This document shows positions 36,286-46,355 of a stretch of DNA of 64,000 bases, piece by piece. The position numbers and the translations under genes are program-made. Under the pieces are notes generated by a model. That model had not been told where the DNA came from. It searched no databases and worked only from the letters and a program-made list of their open reading frames with translations. The DNA is from Orbaceae bacterium lpD04 (lineage in GTDB: Bacteria > Pseudomonadota > Gammaproteobacteria > Enterobacterales > Orbaceae), in contig CP133967.1 in NCBI GenBank assembly GCA_036251935.1, positions 381,488 to 445,487 of the forward strand. Direction: 5' to 3'. Within the stretch, counting starts at the first letter, position 1. The number at the start of each line of letters is the position of its first letter.

Positions 36286-37656
36286 CTAAGTGCAGAGTAA
36301 TTTTTCTACTTCACTGATAGCTTTTCTATCTGGCAAAAAGATAATTAAATGATCATTATCTTCTATAACTAACTCATTTTGAGAAATAATAACATCATCA
36401 TCGCCTCTAACTACTGCGCCGATGGTTATTCCTGATGGTAGTTTAATTTCATTAATCGAACGACCTACTAGTTTTGAGGTTTGTTTATCACCATGCGCAA
36501 TAATTTCAATTACTTCCGATGAACCTTGACGCAAGGATACCACTTTGGCAATACCTGATTGCCTTACGTGACTTAATAACTCAGAAATAGTTGCTAATTG
36601 TGGCGAGATTGCAATATCAATCACGCTATCATTAATGAGTTCCAAATAGGCTTGACGCTGAATTAGGACAATCACTTTTTTAGCCCCCATTCTTTTAGCA
36701 AGCATTGATGACATGATATTTGACTCATCATCACTGGTGACAGCAATAAACAGGTCTGTTAGCTCAACTTGTTCCTGAGAGAGTAGTTCTTGGTCTGCTG
36801 ATTCACCATGTAAAACAGTCGTATTTATTAGCTTATCGGCAATTAGCTCTGCCTTTTGTGCATTACGTTCAATTAATTTAACTTGATAATCATTTTCTAA
36901 TCGTTTAGCCAGTGCCACAGCTACGCTACCACCACCACTTATCATAATTCGTTTATATGGCTTTTCTAACCTTTGTAGCTCGCTAATTACTGCCTTTATG
37001 TTTGAAGGCTCAGTGATAAAATAAACCAAATCACCCGCTTCAATAATTGTTGAATCAATTGGTCTGATAAATTTATGTTGACGATAAATGGCCACAATTT
37101 TAACCTCAACATGAGGTAGATGTTCATTAAGCTCAGAGAGCTCACTGCCGACCAGTGCTCCACCGTAGTAAGCTGTTGCCGCAACTAAATAGACTCTGTC
37201 ATCACAAAATGAGGCAATTTGTAATGCACCTGGATATTGAATTAATTGACTAATGTGCTGGGTAATTAATTTTTCTGGTGAAATGATATGGTTAATTGGA
37301 ATACCATTGTCAATAGAGAAAAGTTGATATTTATCATCACTATATTCAACAGCCCTGATGCGAGCCACTTTTTGTTCGATATTAAAAAGTGAATGTGCGA
37401 TTTGGCATGCAAGTATATTTGACTCATCTGAGTTAGTTACTGCAACAAGCATATCTGCATTTTCGGCCCCAGCACTTTCTAATACTTGTGGATGACAAAC
37501 TTTACCTTGAATCACTCTTAAGTCAAAGCGCTCTTGTAGCGACTGTAACTGATCAGCCGCTTCATCAACAACGGTTACATCATTTTCGTGTTCAGTAACA
37601 AGATATTCAGCAAGCGCACTACCTGTTTGACCTGCACCAAGAATAATGATTTTCAT
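36286..37656 (-). CDS. trkA: Trk potassium uptake regulator TrkA
   Basis: TrkA (456 residues; 458 in E. coli) is the peripheral nucleotide-binding subunit that gates the TrkH/TrkG potassium channel. It contains two RCK units, each a NAD-binding half and a TrkA-C half; GAGQTGSALAEYL (residues 7-19) and SGGGSVAVALAKRL (about 240-253) are the two dinucleotide loops. In E. coli the gene follows rsmB (fmt-rsmB-trkA); here it follows trpS at 29 bases, so the order differs from the enterobacterial one. Confidence 0.95.
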   Translation of the reverse strand: MKIIILGAGQTGSALAEYLVTEHENDVTVVDEAADQLQSLQERFDLRVIQGKVCHPQVLESAGAENADMLVAVTNSDESNILACQIAHSLFNIEQKVARIRAVEYSDDKYQLFSIDNGIPINHIISPEKLITQHISQLIQYPGALQIASFCDDRVYLVAATAYYGGALVGSELSELNEHLPHVEVKIVAIYRQHKFIRPIDSTIIEAGDLVYFITEPSNIKAVISELQRLEKPYKRIMISGGGSVAVALAKRLENDYQVKLIERNAQKAELIADKLINTTVLHGESADQELLSQEQVELTDLFIAVTSDDESNIMSSMLAKRMGAKKVIVLIQRQAYLELINDSVIDIAISPQLATISELLSHVRQSGIAKVVSLRQGSSEVIEIIAHGDKQTSKLVGRSINEIKLPSGITIGAVVRGDDDVIISQNELVIEDNDHLIIFLPDRKAISEVEKLLCT

Positions 37657-37685
37657 AATTTAACCACTTTTATATAACCAACATT

Positions 37686-38684
37686 TTATCTAACAAACCC
37701 AATTGCATCATAAACATGATTCAGTGTTTCTCTTGCTCTTATGTCCGCTTTTTTCGCACCTTCTCGCATAATTTCATAGAGTGCTTTTTCATCATTACGA
37801 TAGTGAGCATATCGCTCTTGTAATTCACTAAGCATCTTAGAAACTTGCGTGGCAACCTCTGTTTTTAAGTGACCGTACATTTTGCCTTCAAACTCTTGTT
37901 CTAAGGTCGCAATCGATTTGCCTGTGATCCCAGTTAGGATATCGAGTAGATTTGATACTCCAGCCTTATTTTTAATGTCATAACGAACGACCGGTGGCTC
38001 ATCAGAGTCCGTAACAGCGCGTTTGATTTTTTTCTCAACATCTTTTGGGTTTTCAAGTAATCCAATCACGTTATTACGATTATCATCAGACTTAGACATT
38101 TTTTTAGTCGGATCTTGTAATGACATTACTCTTGCACCTGCTTTAGGGATAAAAGGCTCTGGTACTTTAAATATATTTCCATATAGAGCATTAAAACGAG
38201 ATGCGATATCACGTGAAAGTTCTAAGTGCTGTTTTTGATCTTCACCAACTGGAACTAAATTAGTTTGATAAATTAAAATATCAGCAGCCATGAGCACAGG
38301 GTAATCAAATAAACCTGCATTAATATTTTCGGCATGTCTTGCTGATTTATCTTTGAACTGTGTCATGCGGCTAAGTTCACCAAAGTAGGTATAGCAATTG
38401 AGTACCCACGCAAGTTCAGCATGAGCCGGTACATGAGATTGAACAAAAATCGTGCTTTTATTTGGATCTATTCCACACGCTAAATAAAGTGCTAATGTGT
38501 CTAGTGTTGCTTTTTTTAGTTTTTCGGCATCTTGGCGCACTGTTATTGCATGTTGATTAACAATACAATAGATACAATCATAATCATTTTGTAGGCTAAC
38601 CCAATTTTTTAATGCTCCTAGGTAGTTACCTAGTGATAATTCTCCTGAAGGTTGTGCGCCACTGAATACAATTGGTTTACTCAT
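37686..38684 (-). CDS. trpS: Tryptophanyl-tRNA synthetase
   Basis: TrpS (332 residues; 334 in E. coli) charges tRNA-Trp. The HIGH-type motif is in [13 protein letters not shown] (about 12-24) and the KMSKS signature in KKMSKSDDN (about 193-201). The remaining residues follow the bacterial family with no gap. It is the third gene of rpe-gph-trpS on this strand; an AGGG site precedes the start. Confidence 0.97.
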   Translation of the reverse strand: MSKPIVFSGAQPSGELSLGNYLGALKNWVSLQNDYDCIYCIVNQHAITVRQDAEKLKKATLDTLALYLACGIDPNKSTIFVQSHVPAHAELAWVLNCYTYFGELSRMTQFKDKSARHAENINAGLFDYPVLMAADILIYQTNLVPVGEDQKQHLELSRDIASRFNALYGNIFKVPEPFIPKAGARVMSLQDPTKKMSKSDDNRNNVIGLLENPKDVEKKIKRAVTDSDEPPVVRYDIKNKAGVSNLLDILTGITGKSIATLEQEFEGKMYGHLKTEVATQVSKMLSELQERYAHYRNDEKALYEIMREGAKKADIRARETLNHVYDAIGFVR

Positions 38685-38716
38685 AATATTTCCCTATTTA
38701 ATTTTAATTCAATTTA

Positions 38717-39406
38717 TTATTTTTTTGGCTCAGCTTTCGGGCACGGTAATAATGTTAATATTTGTTCAAAGTGATCAAAAATATAATCTGGTTCACTTGT
38801 TGCAATTGATTCACCATAATTATAACCATAGGTTAAGCCAACGGTTAGGCATTGCGCATTTTTAGCAGCGGAGATATCATTTTTTGAATCCCCAATGAAT
38901 AGTAATTGGTCATGATATAAACCAAATGTTGCCATTACTTGATATAAAGGTGTTGGATGTGGTTTGAGTTTGACGACATCTCCACCACCTAAGATTAATG
39001 AAAAGTAGCTATCAAGCTTGAGTTCTTTTAATAGTGCTGGTAAAAATTGAGCAGGTTTATTTGTAACTAGCGCCATTGGATAGTTATTTTTTTTTAAGAT
39101 CTCAAGTGTCGATATAACATTTGGAAATACTTTAGTTCCATCATTGATGACTTGATCATAATGACGGTTGAATAGTAACTTTGCTTGTTCAAATAGTGAG
39201 TCAGGTGCCCCGACGCAATTGAACGTACGTTTTATCATGATATCAACGCCATTACCAATCCAGTTCTTTACTTGTTCAGCGCTCACCGTCGGCAGGGATA
39301 AATCGGTTAACATTCTTTGTATTGCTAGTGACAGACCTGGAAGGCTATCAACTAAGGTGCCATCGAGATCGAAAGCGATTGCTTGAATATCGGTTATTTT
39401 ATTCAT
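38717..39406 (-). CDS. gph: Phosphoglycolate phosphatase
   Basis: Gph (229 residues) is a HAD-family phosphatase removing phosphate from 2-phosphoglycolate, a product of DNA repair. The catalytic motif I FDLDGTLVDS (about 12-21), motif II VTNKP and motif III FIGDSKNDISAA (about 170-181) are intact. It lies 5 bases after rpe and 32 bases before trpS, as in E. coli. Confidence 0.94.
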   Translation of the reverse strand: MNKITDIQAIAFDLDGTLVDSLPGLSLAIQRMLTDLSLPTVSAEQVKNWIGNGVDIMIKRTFNCVGAPDSLFEQAKLLFNRHYDQVINDGTKVFPNVISTLEILKKNNYPMALVTNKPAQFLPALLKELKLDSYFSLILGGGDVVKLKPHPTPLYQVMATFGLYHDQLLFIGDSKNDISAAKNAQCLTVGLTYGYNYGESIATSEPDYIFDHFEQILTLLPCPKAEPKK

Positions 39407-39411
39407 TTTAA

Positions 39412-40083
39412 TTACTCTACTGTCGCGAGTTGTTTACGCATTGCATCAATAACGACTTGATAATTTGGCTGGCTAAAAATGGCTGAACCAGCAACAAACA
39501 TGTCAGCGCCGGCTTTAGCTATTTCGGCTATATTTTCAATTTTTACCCCGCCGTCAACTTCAAGGCGAATATTTCGTCCACTCTTATTAATGAGCTCTCG
39601 AGTTTGTGTGATTTTTTTCAAAATATAGGGAATAAACGATTGCCCGCCAAAACCAGGATTAACGCTCATAATAAGAATTAAATCAATCTTATCAATAATA
39701 TACTCAAGGCAATCAAGTGAAACAGCAGGATTTAATACGATCCCAGCTGTGCAGCCTTGCTCTTTAATTAGTTGTATTGAGCGATCAAGGTGTCTTGTTG
39801 AATCTACATGGATTGATATATTGTTTGCGCCAGCTTTAGCAAAAGATAGAATTAATTCATCAACAGGGGAGGCCATTAAATGTACATCAATCGGTGCACT
39901 AATGCCGTAATCACGTAAACCTTTGCAAAACATTGGCCCCATAGTTAAATTGGGTACATAGTGATTATCCATGACATCAAAATGGATGACATCAGCACCA
40001 CATTCTAATACTTTTTGAGTATCTTCTCCTAGCCGAGCAAAATCTGCCGATAGTATTGAGGGTGCAATTAAAAATTTTTTCAT
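39412..40083 (-). CDS. rpe: Ribulose-phosphate 3-epimerase
   Basis: Rpe (223 residues) interconverts ribulose 5-phosphate and xylulose 5-phosphate. The TIM-barrel signatures [17 protein letters not shown] (about 34-50), [13 protein letters not shown] (about 140-152) and EVDGGV (about 173-178) are seen. An AGAGG ribosome site precedes the ATG. It is followed immediately by gph; the gap of about 100 bases to dam upstream leaves room for its own promoter. Confidence 0.96.
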   Translation of the reverse strand: MKKFLIAPSILSADFARLGEDTQKVLECGADVIHFDVMDNHYVPNLTMGPMFCKGLRDYGISAPIDVHLMASPVDELILSFAKAGANNISIHVDSTRHLDRSIQLIKEQGCTAGIVLNPAVSLDCLEYIIDKIDLILIMSVNPGFGGQSFIPYILKKITQTRELINKSGRNIRLEVDGGVKIENIAEIAKAGADMFVAGSAIFSQPNYQVVIDAMRKQLATVE

Positions 40084-40182
40084 TATTTGTAGCCTCTTAA
40101 AGATTCATATTGAATAATCGGTAAAATGGGAAATAATTATATTATATTCAAGTTATAACGACTATTAAATATGGTGTAAATA

Positions 40183-40992
40183 TTATAAATAAAGTGCTAA
40201 TAATTCATCAATTTTTTTACGGCCTTGTTGATTGCAGCTAATTGAACGCCTTGTTTCAACTAAATAAAGATCTGCTTTTTGATACCAATCTCGAGTATGT
40301 GTTGTATCATGATTAGAAATTAAGACTGGCACGTCTTTTTTTGCCAATTTTTCAGCTAATGTTGCGAGACGTTTTTGATCTTTCATACTAAAATTTATTG
40401 AATAGTAGGCCGTAAAATTAGCGCTTTGTGACAGCGGTACATAAGGTGGATCGCAATAAATCACCGCGCCCTGTTTCGCTTTGGCCATGACTTTGTTATA
40501 AGGCGCGCAGATAAACTCTGCTCTTTGTGCTTTTTGTGAAAAAGCAATTATCTCTTTTTCGGGGAAGTAGACAGTTTTGTATTGACCAAATGGGACGTTA
40601 AATTGACCACTATTATTATAACGACATAGTCCATTGTAACAATGACGATTTAAATAGAGGAAAAGTAGTGCTCTTTGGTAGGGAACCTTACTGCTATTAA
40701 ATAATTCACGCAATTCATAGTATGCGGTGGTTTGATTATTATGTTCAGTAAATAGCAACTTTGCATCTTCTATAAATTGAGCAGGTTGTTTTTTTATGAT
40801 ATTGAATAATGAAATAAGATCTTGGTTGATATCAGCTAAGATATAACGTTCATAATTGGTATTAAGAAATACTGAACCTGCACCAACAAAAGGCTCTATT
40901 AATAAGTCGCCTTCAGGTAAATGTTTGATAATGTTCTCAATAAGCGTATATTTTCCACCGGCCCATTTAAGAAAAGCGCGTTGCTTTTTCAA
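40183..40992 (-). CDS. dam: DNA adenine methyltransferase Dam, TTG start
   Basis: Dam (269 residues) methylates adenine in GATC and guides mismatch repair. Motif I is in FLKWAGGKYTL and FVGAGSVF (about 36-43) and motif IV DPPY lies in YCDPPYVPLS (about 180). The protein starts MKKQRAFLKWAGGKY, as E. coli Dam does (MKKNRAFLKWAGGKY), but the first codon is TTG (40990-40992). The only nearby upstream ATG is in another frame and meets a stop at once. A CGAGG site lies 6-7 bases before the TTG, supporting it. A TTG start may limit Dam level. It follows damX by 43 bases. Confidence 0.95.
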   Translation of the reverse strand: MKKQRAFLKWAGGKYTLIENIIKHLPEGDLLIEPFVGAGSVFLNTNYERYILADINQDLISLFNIIKKQPAQFIEDAKLLFTEHNNQTTAYYELRELFNSSKVPYQRALLFLYLNRHCYNGLCRYNNSGQFNVPFGQYKTVYFPEKEIIAFSQKAQRAEFICAPYNKVMAKAKQGAVIYCDPPYVPLSQSANFTAYYSINFSMKDQKRLATLAEKLAKKDVPVLISNHDTTHTRDWYQKADLYLVETRRSISCNQQGRKKIDELLALYL

Positions 40993-41035
40993 ATAAGACC
41001 TCGCATATCGGTATTAAATTTAGATGAAAAAATCA

Positions 41036-41779
41036 TCATTTTGATGATTTCTCTTTATTAACTATTTCACCTGATTTAATCCATGGCTTACTTTTCTGTA
41101 ATTCCTGGGGTAATAATTTTGCGGCATTTTTTGCATCTTTAATGGTCGCATAGTCGCCTTTGATAAGCACGTACCATGGTTTTTGTGAGCGACGAGTTTC
41201 ATAAATTTGGTAATTAGTTAATTTATGTTGTTTCACAAATGCCATCATACTTTCAAGGGATGATGAAGAATTGATTTGAATTGTATAGTGATCATTCGCT
41301 AATTTTTTTTGCAAAGGTTGCTCATTGATTTCTTTATCAATATTATTATTTTTACCTTCTAGCAATATAGAATCAGATGCTTGATTTTTATCATTAAGTT
41401 CTGAAATTTTATCAGCCAAAATATCAGTAACTTCACCTGGAACTTCTAACCGTTCTTTAGTCGCTGAATTCTCTTGTTTTGTTTCTGTTGCTGATCGTGA
41501 TATTTTAGGTGGTGTTAGCGATTGGTATTCATTGGATTGAACTGAAGTATTGCTAGCCGTAGAATCAGTTACATCTGATGTCGTTTGTAACTGTTCTTTG
41601 GATGCTGGGCTAAATATTGCAAAACTTAATAGCATTAAAATAACGCACAATGCTAAAATCAGAATAATCCATTTCTTTTTTGATAGTATAGGACCATTGA
41701 GCTTAGGCGATAAGGTTTTTTTTACTGAACTATCCACAGTATAGCGATCTTCCTTTTCAGGACGGATTGATTCGTTCAC
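41036..41779 (-). CDS. damX: DamX-like SPOR-domain cell-division protein
   Basis: This 247-residue protein has a cytoplasmic amino-terminal part, one transmembrane helix (KKWIILILALCVILMLLSFAI, about 34-54), a low-complexity Ser/Thr/Lys linker and a carboxy-terminal SPOR domain (about 165-240: YTIQINSSSSLESMMAFVKQ and PWYVLIKGDYATIKDAKNA), which binds septal peptidoglycan. The order aroK-damX-dam identifies it as DamX, although E. coli DamX is longer (428) and has an additional soluble domain. The start is a GTG (41777-41779) 5 bases after AAGGAG. Confidence 0.82.
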   Translation of the reverse strand: MNESIRPEKEDRYTVDSSVKKTLSPKLNGPILSKKKWIILILALCVILMLLSFAIFSPASKEQLQTTSDVTDSTASNTSVQSNEYQSLTPPKISRSATETKQENSATKERLEVPGEVTDILADKISELNDKNQASDSILLEGKNNNIDKEINEQPLQKKLANDHYTIQINSSSSLESMMAFVKQHKLTNYQIYETRRSQKPWYVLIKGDYATIKDAKNAAKLLPQELQKSKPWIKSGEIVNKEKSSK

Positions 41780-41844
41780 ATTTTCTCCTTGTCACCCCAA
41801 GTGCTCAGTTTAGCAAGTATAATCGTTTTCAATTACTTGATATA

Positions 41845-42366
41845 TTATATTTGCTCTATTTTTTCAATAATGTAGCTTGCTACACCTTTAGCACTTTGCT
41901 CATCAGTTTTTATTGTGATATCTGCAATTTCTTCATATAAAGGAACGCGTTCTTCTGCTAGCTCTTGATAAAGCGTTTTAGGTGTTTCGCTACCTTGAAG
42001 TAATGGGCGGCGCTTATCTTTTTGCGTACGAGCCATCTGTTTTTCGATAGTCGTTTCTAGATAAACAACAATCCCACGAGCAGATAAACGATTTCTTGTT
42101 TCTTTTGATAACACAGAACCACCACCAGTTGCAAGAACAACACCTTGCTTTTCGGTTAGCTCATTAATGACTTTTTCTTCTCTTGCGCGGAATCCATCTT
42201 CGCCTTCCAGATCAAAAATCCATGCAATGTCTGCACCGGTTCGTTTTTCAATCTCTTGATCTGAATCAAAAAAGTCCATCCCAAGTTGCTGAGCGATCTG
42301 CCTACCAATAGTACTTTTACCTGCGCCCATTGGGCCAATTAAAAAGATATTACGCTTCTCTGCCAT
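41845..42366 (-). CDS. aroK: Shikimate kinase I
   Basis: AroK (173 residues, the E. coli length) phosphorylates shikimate in aromatic amino-acid synthesis. The P-loop GPMGAGKST (residues 11-19), shikimate-binding [15 protein letters not shown] (about 34-48), GGGSV (about 79-83) and lid RRPLL are conserved. In E. coli aroB follows aroK; here damX follows directly with a 65-base gap and aroB is missing from this position. Confidence 0.97.
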   Translation of the reverse strand: MAEKRNIFLIGPMGAGKSTIGRQIAQQLGMDFFDSDQEIEKRTGADIAWIFDLEGEDGFRAREEKVINELTEKQGVVLATGGGSVLSKETRNRLSARGIVVYLETTIEKQMARTQKDKRRPLLQGSETPKTLYQELAEERVPLYEEIADITIKTDEQSAKGVASYIIEKIEQI

Positions 42367-42602
42367 TATAATTTCATCATCTGTATTGGTTAAAAAATAT
42401 ACAATTTATCTTTTAAAAATTAAGATTAACTGTAATAGTTAGTCATAGTCTCCGTCTAACGACAAAAATTTAGGGCGATGATTATCGCAGGAGATTGTAC
42501 TATTTTGCAATAGGAATTTTCTGATATTGCTTTATATCAAAAAATGATAACATATTTGTTAAAATAGCCAATGAAAATTTGATTTTCAATTGTTTCAAAT
42601 TA

Positions 42603-43580
42603 TCAATAAATCCCAGCTTGATGTAAATCGTGAATATTTAATGCACCAACCAATTTACCCTCATTATTTACGACCGGTGCTGCAGTAATATTATGATCGT
42701 TAAATGATTTTAGTGCTTCGATAGCTTTCCACTCTTCAGGTAGACGGTAGCCAGGCTTTGTCATTACTTGAATAATTGAGTCTTGTAGCGTCCCATTGTT
42801 GAGTAATAATCTACGTAAGTCACCATCCGTAAATACACCTATGATACTATCACTCAAATCACATACAGCAACAAGCCCTAAACCTGTGCGGCTTAATTCT
42901 AACATAGCATCAAAAACAGTTGCATCATGATTGATACGCGGAACAATTGTTCCTGTTCGCATGACATCTTTTACATGGTTAAGTAATTTTGCCCCAAGGC
43001 TTCCTGCTGGATGCGAACGAGCAAAGTCCTCTTCTTTAAATTCTTTTATTCGCATCAAGGCAATCGCAAGAGCATCGCCCATTAGTAGCGTATTAGTCGA
43101 ACTTGATGTTGGTGCTAGCCCCATTGGACAGGCTTCTTTTTCTACACTAATGTCTAGAACAGAATCAGCAGCAGAAGCTAAAGGAGAGTTAATACCTCCG
43201 GTAATTGCGATCACAGGTACTTTCATCTCTTTTAGCAGTGGTAAGATTAGATTAAATTCTTTTGCTCTGCCAGAATAAGAGATTAGAATCACGATATCAT
43301 TTGCCGTTACCATCCCTAAATCACCATGCAATGCTTCCGATGGGTGCATAAAAAATGATGGTGTCCCTGTGCTTGCGAGTGATGCTGCAATTTTTTTACC
43401 AATATGACCTGATTTGCCAATCCCAGATACAATGACTTTGCCTTTTATTGCTAATATTAATTCACAGGCTTTAACAAAATCATCACCAAGGCGATTTGGC
43501 AGTTTTTGGGCTTCGTGTAGCTCTAGTTCAAGCAATTCTCGGCCATATTGCAGTAGTTTATTGCGATTCTTTGCGTCCAT
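42603..43580 (-). CDS. kdsD: D-arabinose 5-phosphate isomerase
   Basis: KdsD (325 residues; 328 in E. coli) converts ribulose 5-phosphate to arabinose 5-phosphate, the first step of Kdo synthesis for lipopolysaccharide. It has a SIS isomerase domain (about 40-180; SGIGKSGHIGKKIAASL, HPSEALHGDLG and APTSSSTNTL) and two CBS domains (about 205-320, ending AGALNIHDLHQAG-like). The lone gene follows metI. It is distant from the lpt and kdsC genes that accompany it in E. coli. The paralogue GutQ is close in sequence; KdsD is chosen because this copy is not next to sorbitol genes. Confidence 0.88.
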   Translation of the reverse strand: MDAKNRNKLLQYGRELLELELHEAQKLPNRLGDDFVKACELILAIKGKVIVSGIGKSGHIGKKIAASLASTGTPSFFMHPSEALHGDLGMVTANDIVILISYSGRAKEFNLILPLLKEMKVPVIAITGGINSPLASAADSVLDISVEKEACPMGLAPTSSSTNTLLMGDALAIALMRIKEFKEEDFARSHPAGSLGAKLLNHVKDVMRTGTIVPRINHDATVFDAMLELSRTGLGLVAVCDLSDSIIGVFTDGDLRRLLLNNGTLQDSIIQVMTKPGYRLPEEWKAIEALKSFNDHNITAAPVVNNEGKLVGALNIHDLHQAGIY

Positions 43581-43746
43581 TTTTTACCTTAGTAAAACGT
43601 ATTGATACAGTGAAAATGTATTTTGTACGTACCTAATTTATTTTTTGATACTAAACATGAATTTAGTATCAATTAAAAACGTTGGTAGTGTAGCAAGTAA
43701 CAGCCATAAATTATAGAAAATATTAAGCTTTCACTATTGATAGTTC

Positions 43747-44418
43747 TTATTTGTGATGTCTGTCGAGTTTATTTGCGATAGTATCACCTAAAAATTGTAA
43801 CAATTGTACCACTAATATTAATATCACAATGCATACGATTAGCATTTCGGTATAGTAACGTTGATATCCATAACGAATAGCTAAATCACCAATTCCGCCA
43901 CCCCCAACAATTCCCGCCATAGCACTGTAACCAATTAAGGATATGACTGTAACTGTTGCATGTCGAATTAATTGTGCAAATGCTTCGGGAAATAAGATCC
44001 CCGTAATAATTCGCCAATAGGCGGCACCACTTGATATTGCAGCCTCAATAACACCGTTATCTACTTGGCTAAACGCATTTTCAGCAAGCCGTGCGTAAAA
44101 CGCAATGGCCGCAATAGATAAAGGAAATATGACCGCCTTGGGTCCAATCGATGTGCCAACTAAATAAACACCTACAGGTAGTATTGCAACGAGTAAAATT
44201 AAGAAAGGAATTGAGCGAGTAGCATTGATAATAAAACCCGATATTTGATTAATTATTTTATTTTTGAAAAATAATCGATTCGATGTTAAGTAGAGGAATA
44301 AACCAATTAAAGTACCAAAAATGATTGCCGCTAGTAGTGACCAACCTACCATTACAAAGGTTTCCTTTGCTGCGTTCCATAATAATTCAATAAATTCTAT
44401 ATAGGTTAATTTGCCCAT
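43747..44418 (-). CDS. metI: D/L-methionine ABC transporter permease
   Basis: MetI (223 residues) is the inner-membrane permease of the MetNIQ methionine importer. Five to six hydrophobic helices and the coupling sequence EAAISSGAAYWRIITGILFPEA (contacts MetN) are visible. The ATG (44416-44418) overlaps the metN stop codon by one base (TAATG), so the two are translationally coupled. Confidence 0.94.
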   Translation of the reverse strand: MGKLTYIEFIELLWNAAKETFVMVGWSLLAAIIFGTLIGLFLYLTSNRLFFKNKIINQISGFIINATRSIPFLILLVAILPVGVYLVGTSIGPKAVIFPLSIAAIAFYARLAENAFSQVDNGVIEAAISSGAAYWRIITGILFPEAFAQLIRHATVTVISLIGYSAMAGIVGGGGIGDLAIRYGYQRYYTEMLIVCIVILILVVQLLQFLGDTIANKLDRHHK

Positions 44419-45434
44419 TAGTATATATCCTCAACAATGACATCATGATTTTTTAATGACTGAATTAACTCATTAATATTTTGATTATTTCCAATTAATT
44501 CTACGACAAGATTTCCTAATGCTTGGTCATTAAAATATTCAATAAATCCATGTAAAATGTTAAAAGCTACATTGGCTTGTTTTGCCGATTGATATAATAC
44601 CGGTTCTGTTGCATTTTCATTGATATAACGTAATCGGACTAATTTACCTTTTACGCTATTTTTTATTTTTTCAGGCAAATCTGTGTTTTTATCAATATCT
44701 AAAAATGATTGAGTGAAATCTTTTTTGGGAGAGGCAAAAAGGTCGAATGTATTATTGAGTTCTACTATTTCACCTTGTGACATAACAGCAACTCGATTGC
44801 AAATTTTTTTGATCACATCAATTTCATGAGTGATTAATACAATCGTTAATTTGAACTCCCGATTCAGTTGTTTTAAAAGTTCAAGAATTGCTGCTGTTGT
44901 CTGTGGATCAAGGGCACTAGTTGCTTCATCACATAATAATATTTTTGCATCGTTTGCTAGTGCTCTAGCAATGCCAACGCGCTGTTTTTGCCCACCACTT
45001 AGCTCGGTTGGGTAAGCGAATGCTTTATCACTTAAGCCAACTAAATTTAATAATTCCGTGGTGCGCTCTTTTACTACCGCGCCTCGTTTTCCGGCTGCTT
45101 TTAGTACAAAAGCAATATTTTCGTAAACTGTTTTTGAGTATGCGAGATTGAAGTTTTGAAAAATCATACCAACATTGAACCGAAAATGTTGCAATGATTT
45201 GCCTGATAAGCTCGCGATATTTGTGTCATTAACGTAAATTTGACCTGAGGTGGGGGATGCTAAACGATTTAGTGTTCTAACTAAAGTCGATTTACCTGCG
45301 CCGCTCGAACCTATTATGCCAAAAATATCCCCTTCATAGACATTGAATGAGACGTTTTTAACTGCATCAACAATGTGATCTTTAACTTGAAAAGAGACCG
45401 ACACATTGTCGACTTGAATAAGTGGTTTGTTCAT
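44418..45434 (-). CDS. metN: D/L-methionine ABC transporter ATPase
   Basis: MetN (338 residues) powers MetI. Walker [10 protein letters not shown] (about 37-45), the signature LSGGQKQRV (about 140-148), Walker [14 protein letters not shown] and the carboxy-terminal NIL domain that senses methionine (about 260-338) are all present. Seventeen extra codons upstream are open, but the ATG at 45432-45434 ([12 protein letters not shown]) matches the family. In E. coli the order is metN-metI-metQ; here metQ is upstream of metN with a hairpin between them. Confidence 0.94.
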   Translation of the reverse strand: MNKPLIQVDNVSVSFQVKDHIVDAVKNVSFNVYEGDIFGIIGSSGAGKSTLVRTLNRLASPTSGQIYVNDTNIASLSGKSLQHFRFNVGMIFQNFNLAYSKTVYENIAFVLKAAGKRGAVVKERTTELLNLVGLSDKAFAYPTELSGGQKQRVGIARALANDAKILLCDEATSALDPQTTAAILELLKQLNREFKLTIVLITHEIDVIKKICNRVAVMSQGEIVELNNTFDLFASPKKDFTQSFLDIDKNTDLPEKIKNSVKGKLVRLRYINENATEPVLYQSAKQANVAFNILHGFIEYFNDQALGNLVVELIGNNQNINELIQSLKNHDVIVEDIY

Positions 45435-45471
45435 AATAACTCTATATTTATTATAATAATTTATTGGTAAA

Positions 45472-45501
45472 AAACCTATAACCATTAATAATTATAGGTT
45501 T
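45472..45501 (-). terminator. Partial terminator between metQ and metN
   Basis: AAACCTATAA (45472-45481) and TTATAGGTTT (45492-45501) form a perfect 10-base stem, loop 10. Read on the minus strand the stem is followed by additional T residues, the form of an intrinsic terminator inside the operon. It could lower metNI expression relative to metQ. Confidence 0.65.
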
Positions 45502-45536
45502 GAGTGATGTTATGCTATTGATAATTATATTATAAG

Positions 45537-46355
45537 TTAATATAGTTGATAATCTGGTTTTTGAAATGTGTAGAAAATTCCATTTTTATCATCAATGACT
45601 TGAGTAAACGCATCTGAATTAAGGACATCAATAATATCTTTACCTAACGTGTCAACAGAATCAGTTCTAATTGCAATTACATTTTTATAATTTTTATCAA
45701 GTGTTTCAGTATAAAGTGCTTTTGCTAAATCTAAACCGGCACCAATGGCATAATTGCCGTTTACGACAGATAAAACAGCGCTATCAAGTGAACGAGGTGT
45801 TTGTGGTGCTTCAATCGGTACAATAACGAGCTGATAAGGATTTTCAATAATATTTTTAGGTGTTACATCAGCAGGGTTTACTGCTGGGTCTAATTTAATT
45901 AATCTTGCTTCTTGTAAAATTCTTAACGCACGGGCTTCATTAGTAAGATCATTAGCTATCGTGACTTGATCGCCAGCTTTTAGTTGTGAAAAATCACTAA
46001 TTTTGTTGGAGAAAATACCAGCACCCGCTGTCGGTACAAATGCAATCGCCGTTAGATTTAGATTATGCGATTGTTTGAAATTATTTAGATAATTTAAGTG
46101 CTGAAATAGATTAATATCAATATCTTTATTGTCTAAAGCGATGTTGGGCTGAACATAGTCGCTAAATTCACGAATTTCAATTTGATAACCTTTCTTCTCT
46201 AAACTAGGCGCAATCGCTTTTTTAAACATATCACCGTAAGGGCCTGCTGCAACGCCGACAACTAATTTATTTTCATTTTTATGACTATCACAGCCCGTAA
46301 GAGTGAGAGTAGCTAGAATAACCACGCAGCATAAGCTAATGATTTTTTTTAACAT
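45537..46355 (-). CDS. metQ: Methionine-binding lipoprotein MetQ
   Basis: MetQ (272 residues; 271 in E. coli) is the substrate-binding lipoprotein of the methionine importer. A lipobox LTGC places the lipidated cysteine at residue 22. NLPA-family features are present: VGVAAGPYGDMFKKAIAP, DINLFQHLNYLNNF and NGNYAIGAG (about 200-208). It overlaps the end of the upstream aminotransferase by 7 bases, so both are coupled in one operon. Confidence 0.93.
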   Translation of the reverse strand: MLKKIISLCCVVILATLTLTGCDSHKNENKLVVGVAAGPYGDMFKKAIAPSLEKKGYQIEIREFSDYVQPNIALDNKDIDINLFQHLNYLNNFKQSHNLNLTAIAFVPTAGAGIFSNKISDFSQLKAGDQVTIANDLTNEARALRILQEARLIKLDPAVNPADVTPKNIIENPYQLVIVPIEAPQTPRSLDSAVLSVVNGNYAIGAGLDLAKALYTETLDKNYKNVIAIRTDSVDTLGKDIIDVLNSDAFTQVIDDKNGIFYTFQKPDYQLY

